Below, one piece after another: positions 60,786 through 64,000 of a DNA stretch of 64,000 nucleotides. The DNA comes from Muscardinus avellanarius (lineage: Eukaryota; Chordata; Mammalia; Rodentia; Gliridae). The notes under the pieces were generated by a model. That model did no database searches. It saw nothing but the letters and a program-made list of their open reading frames with translations, and was not told the origin of the DNA. A program made the translations under genes and the position numbers. The stretch covers positions 54,115,477 through 54,179,476 of the forward strand of contig OY726574.1 in NCBI GenBank assembly GCA_963383645.1. The letters are read 5' to 3'. Numbering within the stretch: position 1 is the stretch's first letter; each line of letters starts with the position of its first letter.

Positions 60786-60865
60786 GTAAAAACGTAGTAA
60801 TTCTAAATGTGCATGCACCTAACAATAAGGCTTCAAAATACGTGTTTAAAAATAGGAGTAGTATA

Positions 60866-61063
60866 GCCGGGCGTGGTGGCGCACGCTTGTAATCCCCGCG
60901 CCTGGGAGGCAGAGACAGGAGGATCGCGCAGGTTCGAAGCCAGCCGCGCGCGCTGGCTTAGGAGACCCTGTTTCCAAATAAAAAAATGTAAAAATAGGTC
61001 TGGGAGTGTAGCCCAGAGGTAGAAGGGCTTCCAGGAACCCCAGTACCACAAAAAAAAAAAAAA
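60866..61063 (+). repeat. B1-dID SINE, form B, with TSD
   Basis: Perfect 15-bp TSD AATAGGAGTAGTATA at 60851-60865 and 61064-61078, within L1 ORF2. Confidence 0.94.
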
Positions 61064-61170
61064 AATAGGAGTAGTATAAAAATAGAGTAAGCCACACCTA
61101 CATATTAGATATCAACACTTCTTTCTCAGAAATCAATAGAACAATTAATTTTTAAAAATTAGTAGGATGA

Positions 61171-61381
61171 GCCAGGCATGGTGGCACATACCTGTAATCC
61201 CAGGACTTGGGAGGCCTAAGACAGGAGAATCACAGGTTCAAGGTTAGCCACAACAATTTAGCAAGGGCCTCAGAAACTTGGTGAGACTCTGTTTCAGAAT
61301 AAAAAATAAAAAGGTCTGGGGATGTACCTCAGAGGTAGAATACCCTTGGATTCAGTCCTTAGTGACAAAAAAAAAAAAAAA
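61171..61381 (+). repeat. B1-dID SINE, form 0, in L1
   Basis: AGCCAGGCATGGTGGCACATAC to TTCAGTCCTTAGTGAC, A-tail. Confidence 0.83.
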
Positions 61382-61436
61382 ACTCCACTATCAACCAAAT
61401 TGACTATATTAGTTTTTAGAAGATAGCACCCACCTT

Positions 61437-61602
61437 AGCTGGGCGTGGTGGCGCACGCTTGTAATCCCCGCGCTTGGGATGCAGAGACAGGAGGATCGCG
61501 CAGGTTCAAAGCCAGCTGCGCGCACTGGCTTAGGAGACCCTGTTTCCAAATAAAATAGTATAAAAAATAGGTCTGGGAATGTAGCAAATATATATATATA
61601 TA
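61437..61602 (+). repeat. B1-dID SINE, form B, 3'-truncated into (AT)n
   Basis: AGCTGGGCGTGGTGGCGCACG; right arm breaks off at GGGAATGTAGC and continues as (AT)n. Confidence 0.85.
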
Positions 61603-61609
61603 ATCACCC

Positions 61610-61837
61610 AGCCAGATGTGGTGGTACATGCTCATAATCCCAGTACTTGGGAGGCTGAGACAGGAGGATCACAGGTTTGTAGCCAGCCTCAGATACTTAG
61701 TAAGGGCCTCTCCCACTTAGTGAGACCCTGTTTCAAAGTAAAGGGTAAAAAATAGGGCTGGGGGTATACCTTGGAGGTGGAATGCCTCTGCATTCAATCC
61801 CTGATACTAAAAAAAAAAAAAAAAAAAAAAAAAAGAC
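61610..61837 (+). repeat. B1-dID SINE, form 0/A
   Basis: AGCCAGATGTGGTGGTACATG to TTCAATCCCTGATACT, 24-A tail at 61811-61834. Confidence 0.85.
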
Positions 61838-61949
61838 TTTCACCCAGACTTTCAGTAGAATGTACAATATTTCCAAGTGAACATAGGAAATGTACCAAGA
61901 TAGAACAATATGGACCAAAAAATAAATCTTAACACGTTTAAAAAAAAGA

Positions 61950-62082
61950 GATGGGATAGTGAACACCTTTAATCCCAATACTTGGGAGGCTGAGACAGGA
62001 GAACTGCAGGTCCTGAGGCCAGTCTTGACAATTTAGCAAGATCCTTAGCAATGTAGCAAGTTATAGTTTTAAATTTTGAAAA
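61950..62082 (+). repeat. B1 left-arm monomer, diverged
   Basis: GATGGGATAGTGAACACC to GTAGCAAGTTATAGTTTT. Confidence 0.68.
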
Positions 62083-62272
62083 TGATCTGGGTATGTTGTA
62101 ATCCCAGTACTTGGAGGGAGGCTGAGATAGGAGGAGCGCAGGTTTGTGGTCAGCCTCAGCAACCTGTGAGGCCTTCTGCAATTTAATGAGACCCTGTTTC
62201 AAAATAAATAAACTAGGATTGGTGTTTACCTCAGAAGTGGAATGCCCCTGAGGTCAATCCCAAATTAAAAGC
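62083..62272 (+). repeat. B1-dID SINE, form 0
   Basis: ATCTGGGTATGTTGTAATCCC to GAGGTCAATCCCAAATT. Confidence 0.75.
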
Positions 62273-62434
62273 AGCAACTTATAAAAATGTCAATATTTCA
62301 TGACAAACTGGGGGTTTACCCATTTAAAAATGAATGTAATTTACCATATCAACAGAATAAAGGAGGAAAACCGTATGAATATCTCAATAGAAGCAGAAAA
62401 AGCATTCATACTTGAATTTCTAAAAGTTTTATCA

Positions 62435-62456
62435 GCTGGGCATGATGGTGCTTGTA
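62435..62456 (+). repeat. 22-base SINE stub between direct repeats
   Basis: GCTGGGCATGATGGTGCTTG lies between TTTCTAAAAGTTTTATCA (62417-62434) and TTTCTAAAAGGTTTATCA (62457-62474). Confidence 0.7.
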
Positions 62457-62474
62457 TTTCTAAAAGGTTTATCA

Positions 62475-62875
62475 GCCGGGCATGGTGATGCATGCCTGTA
62501 ATTGCAGTATTTGGAGGCTGAAACAGGTTTAAGACCAGCCTCAGCACTTTAGTGAGGTCCTCGGTAACTTAGTGAGAACCTGTTTCTTTTTCTTTTTCTT
62601 TTCTTTTTTTTTTTTGTGGTACTGGGGTTCCTGGGAGCCCTTCTACCTCCGGGATACACTCCCAGACCTATTTTTCATATTTTTTATTTGGAAACAGGGT
62701 CTCTTAAGCCAGCGCGGCTGGCTTCGAACCTGCACGATCCTCCTGTCTCCGCCTCCCAAGCGCCACCACGCCCAGCCATGAGAACCTGTTTCAATATAAA
62801 AATATAAAATAGGCTGGGGGTGTGGCTCAGAGATAGTGTGTCCCTGGGTCCAATCTCCAGTACCAAAAATAAAAA
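62475..62875 (+). repeat. B1-dID SINE split at its linker by an antisense form-B SINE
   Basis: Left arm from GCCGGGCATGGTGATGC to 62586, right arm 62793-62865 (GGGTGTGGCTCAGAG). Confidence 0.85.
62587..62778 (-). repeat. B1-dID SINE, form B, with TSD
   Basis: TGAGAACCTGTTTC at about 62573-62586 and 62779-62792. GGTACTGGGGTTCCTGGG, TCTTAAGCCAGCGCGGC, ACCACGCCCAGCC; part of the 5' region (GGGGATTACAAGC) is deleted. Confidence 0.9.
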
Positions 62876-63130
62876 TATAAAGCTTATTTAAACAAGAATA
62901 GACGGAATCTTCCCCATTTTAACAGAGAGCACATGTAGCTAGCATAATGGTGAAAGACGGAATACTTTTCCTAAGATCAGGAAGGATTTCCTCTCTCATT
63001 GCTTCTGTTTCTCGCTGCATTAGAGGTCAACCCAGTGCAATAAGACAAGAAAAAGAAATGAAATAAATGCAGATGAAAACAAACAGCCCTGGCAAGATCC
63101 CCTCCTGCTGGGCTTTCCTCCCCAACAGCC

Positions 63131-63803
63131 CTCATTTATCTCCACCTGCCTTCTCTCCCACCAAGTGTGTACCATCATCCCACGGAAGATCCAGTGAGCA
63201 TGGGCCTGGGCCCCTGAGGCTCTGGAACTATCTTTTTGGTTGTGAACTAAAGGCTGATAAAGATTACTACCTTAACGTGGTCAATTAAAACAAGTATCAG
63301 TTACCTTTAAGAACAGTAGTTACAGGGGCTGGTGCGAAGGGTGGGCTGCACCTCTCTGAAGCCGAGAGAATACATTTTGAAGGTGCCCCAATTAAAGTAA
63401 TGCTGGCAACTTTCTAATTTAAGTAATGCCGGCAATTTTGAAAATGTACAGCCAACTGCTTCCCTGGGGGGCTTTAAAATTTAAATCACCTGTGGTTTTA
63501 AGGTTGCAGCATGGGTCAGGGCCTGTGCGTATTAGTGGACTTCACTCAGTAGCTGTGCCTGGAGATGCAGAATCACAAAATGAGAAAGAGGGGAATGTAA
63601 AAATCTCAAGTATATCTGGAAAGCAATCTTCCCCTAGGGGGTAGCAGTTTTCCACAGAAACAAATGAAGGTCGCTGCTGATGAGGATAAAGGAGATGAGG
63701 ATGAAGATGAGGGAAAGGAAAGCGATTTTGATGAAGAGGAAACAAGAAAAAACTCCGGTTGCAAACTTTATACAAGATGCTTGAGTCCCAAATGCACAAA
63801 GGT
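63131..63803 (+). pseudogene. NPM1: NPM1 (nucleophosmin) processed pseudogene
   Basis: NPM1 encodes the nucleolar histone chaperone nucleophosmin. Matching pieces run in order without introns. First is 5'UTR-like TTTATCTCCACCTGCCTTC. The initiation codon is replaced by ACG at 63182. The coding matches are NYLFGCELKADKDY (63225-63266), ATLKM-type text, PVVLRL and GSGPV (63484-63530), VAVPGDAES, ISGKQSSPRG (63613-63644), and the acidic tract beginning AADED (63671 on) with DFDEEET. Breaks: lost start, an in-frame TAA at 63286, frameshifts, and a 26-base near-duplication at 63390-63439. The acidic domain is shorter than in the parent gene. The match ends at AATGCACAAAGGTCA (63803), where a SINE is inserted; more may lie beyond the window. 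Loss of several exon-intron boundaries marks it as an L1-mediated retrocopy. Confidence 0.93.
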
Positions 63804-64000
63804 CAGCCAGGTGTGGTGGCACAAGCCTGTATCTCAGTACTTGGAAGGCAGAGACAGATCACAAATGCACTGCCAGTCCCAGCAACTTAGACTCTCAGTA
63901 ACCTAGTGAGATCCTGTTTCAAAATAAAAAAATAAAATAGAGCTGAAGGTATAGCTTGGAGGTAGAATGTCTCTGGATTCAGTCCCCAATGTCTCCCATG
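63804..64000 (+). repeat. B1-dID SINE, form 0, inserted in the NPM1 pseudogene
   Basis: GCCAGGTGTGGTGGCACAAGC; right arm GAAGGTATAGCTTGGAGG ... TTCAGTCCCCAATG at the window edge. Confidence 0.85.

Larger units (their letters stand above)
60786..63015 (+). pseudogene. L1 ORF2 fragment (endonuclease to reverse transcriptase), cut by SINEs
   Basis: Non-SINE pieces at about 60786-60865, 61079-61170, 61381-61436, 61838-61949, 62275-62434 and 62876-63015 follow L1 ORF2 in order on the plus strand. First comes the endonuclease region (GCATGCACCTAACAATAAGG, ATATCAACACTTCTTTCTC, CTATCAACCAAATTGAC, ACCAAGATAGAACAATATGG). Then comes the reverse-transcriptase region (CCATATCAACAGAATAAAGG, CTCAATAGAAGCAGAAAAAG, AGCATAATGGTGAAAGACGG, CTAAGATCAGGAAGGATT). 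The sequence between about 61949 and 62275 is missing or replaced. Stops and indels throughout: an old dead copy. Confidence 0.85.

Overview
This is a 64 kb stretch of rodent nuclear DNA, most probably from a squirrel-family (Sciuridae) genome. The diagnosis rests on the dominant repeat: well over 100 copies of a dimeric SINE with a 7SL-derived B1 left arm and a tRNA-derived ID right arm that carries an internal deletion (dID). This is the B1-dID / MEN architecture described from squirrels and a few related rodent groups. No intact cellular protein-coding gene, rRNA, tRNA gene or CRISPR array could be supported. Almost every long open frame is a translation of SINE arms or of microsatellites.

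The SINE copies fall into recognisable forms, named here for convenience. Form 0 is old: CAGTACTTGGGAGG left arm and a TAGCTCAGAGG right arm. Form A has CAGCATTTGGGAGG and TTCGCGGACAGCC. Form C has a left arm of form-B type start (CCCCGCGCTTGGGAGG) that keeps GCAACTTAGTGAGACC, a right arm GTCTGGGAGTATAGCC, and often a (CA)n tail. Form B is CpG-rich, has a shortened left arm (GGCTTAAGAGACCC) and a right arm GTAGCCCGGAGG ... TTTCCAGGAACCCC. Nesting gives the order 0/A, then C, then B as youngest: B copies interrupt every other kind of repeat, have clean target-site duplications (TSDs) and are not themselves interrupted here.

Layout. 1-4.3 kb: SINEs and microsatellites. 4.3-7.0 kb: remnants of an old L1-lineage element cut by SINEs. 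7-23 kb: SINE-dense DNA with a MaLR-like LTR near 9.8-10.1 kb, a MIR at 13.2-13.4 kb and a 1.2 kb unique block at 18.5-19.65 kb. 23-24.1 kb: a second MaLR-like LTR and an L1 3' fragment. 24-29 kb: nested SINEs. 29.2-32.3 kb: L1 pieces, including an antisense L1 5'UTR plus ORF1 that ends at the ORF1 stop codon. 32-45 kb: SINE-dense with unique islands and an L1M 3' fragment at 38.9-39.3 kb. 45.33-48.01 kb: a single 2.7 kb composite insertion that splits a SINE between its two arms and carries tandem 5' monomers, a duplicated 240-bp module, an exact 5 x 50 bp VNTR and an L1-like 3' end. 48-60 kb: a hAT remnant and more nested SINEs. 60.8-63.0 kb: an old L1 ORF2 cut by SINEs. 63.13-63.80 kb: an NPM1 processed pseudogene, itself interrupted by a SINE.

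The strongest candidate for something undescribed is the composite element at 45327-48011. Its architecture (GC-rich ATGGC-containing monomers, VNTR, L1-like 3' end, A-rich tail, 14-bp TSD) parallels primate SVA retroposons but appears independently built. A second theme is that the A-rich linker between the two SINE arms is a repeated landing site for later insertions (at least 14 cases here). Boundaries of old SINE copies are read by eye and may be off by several bases.
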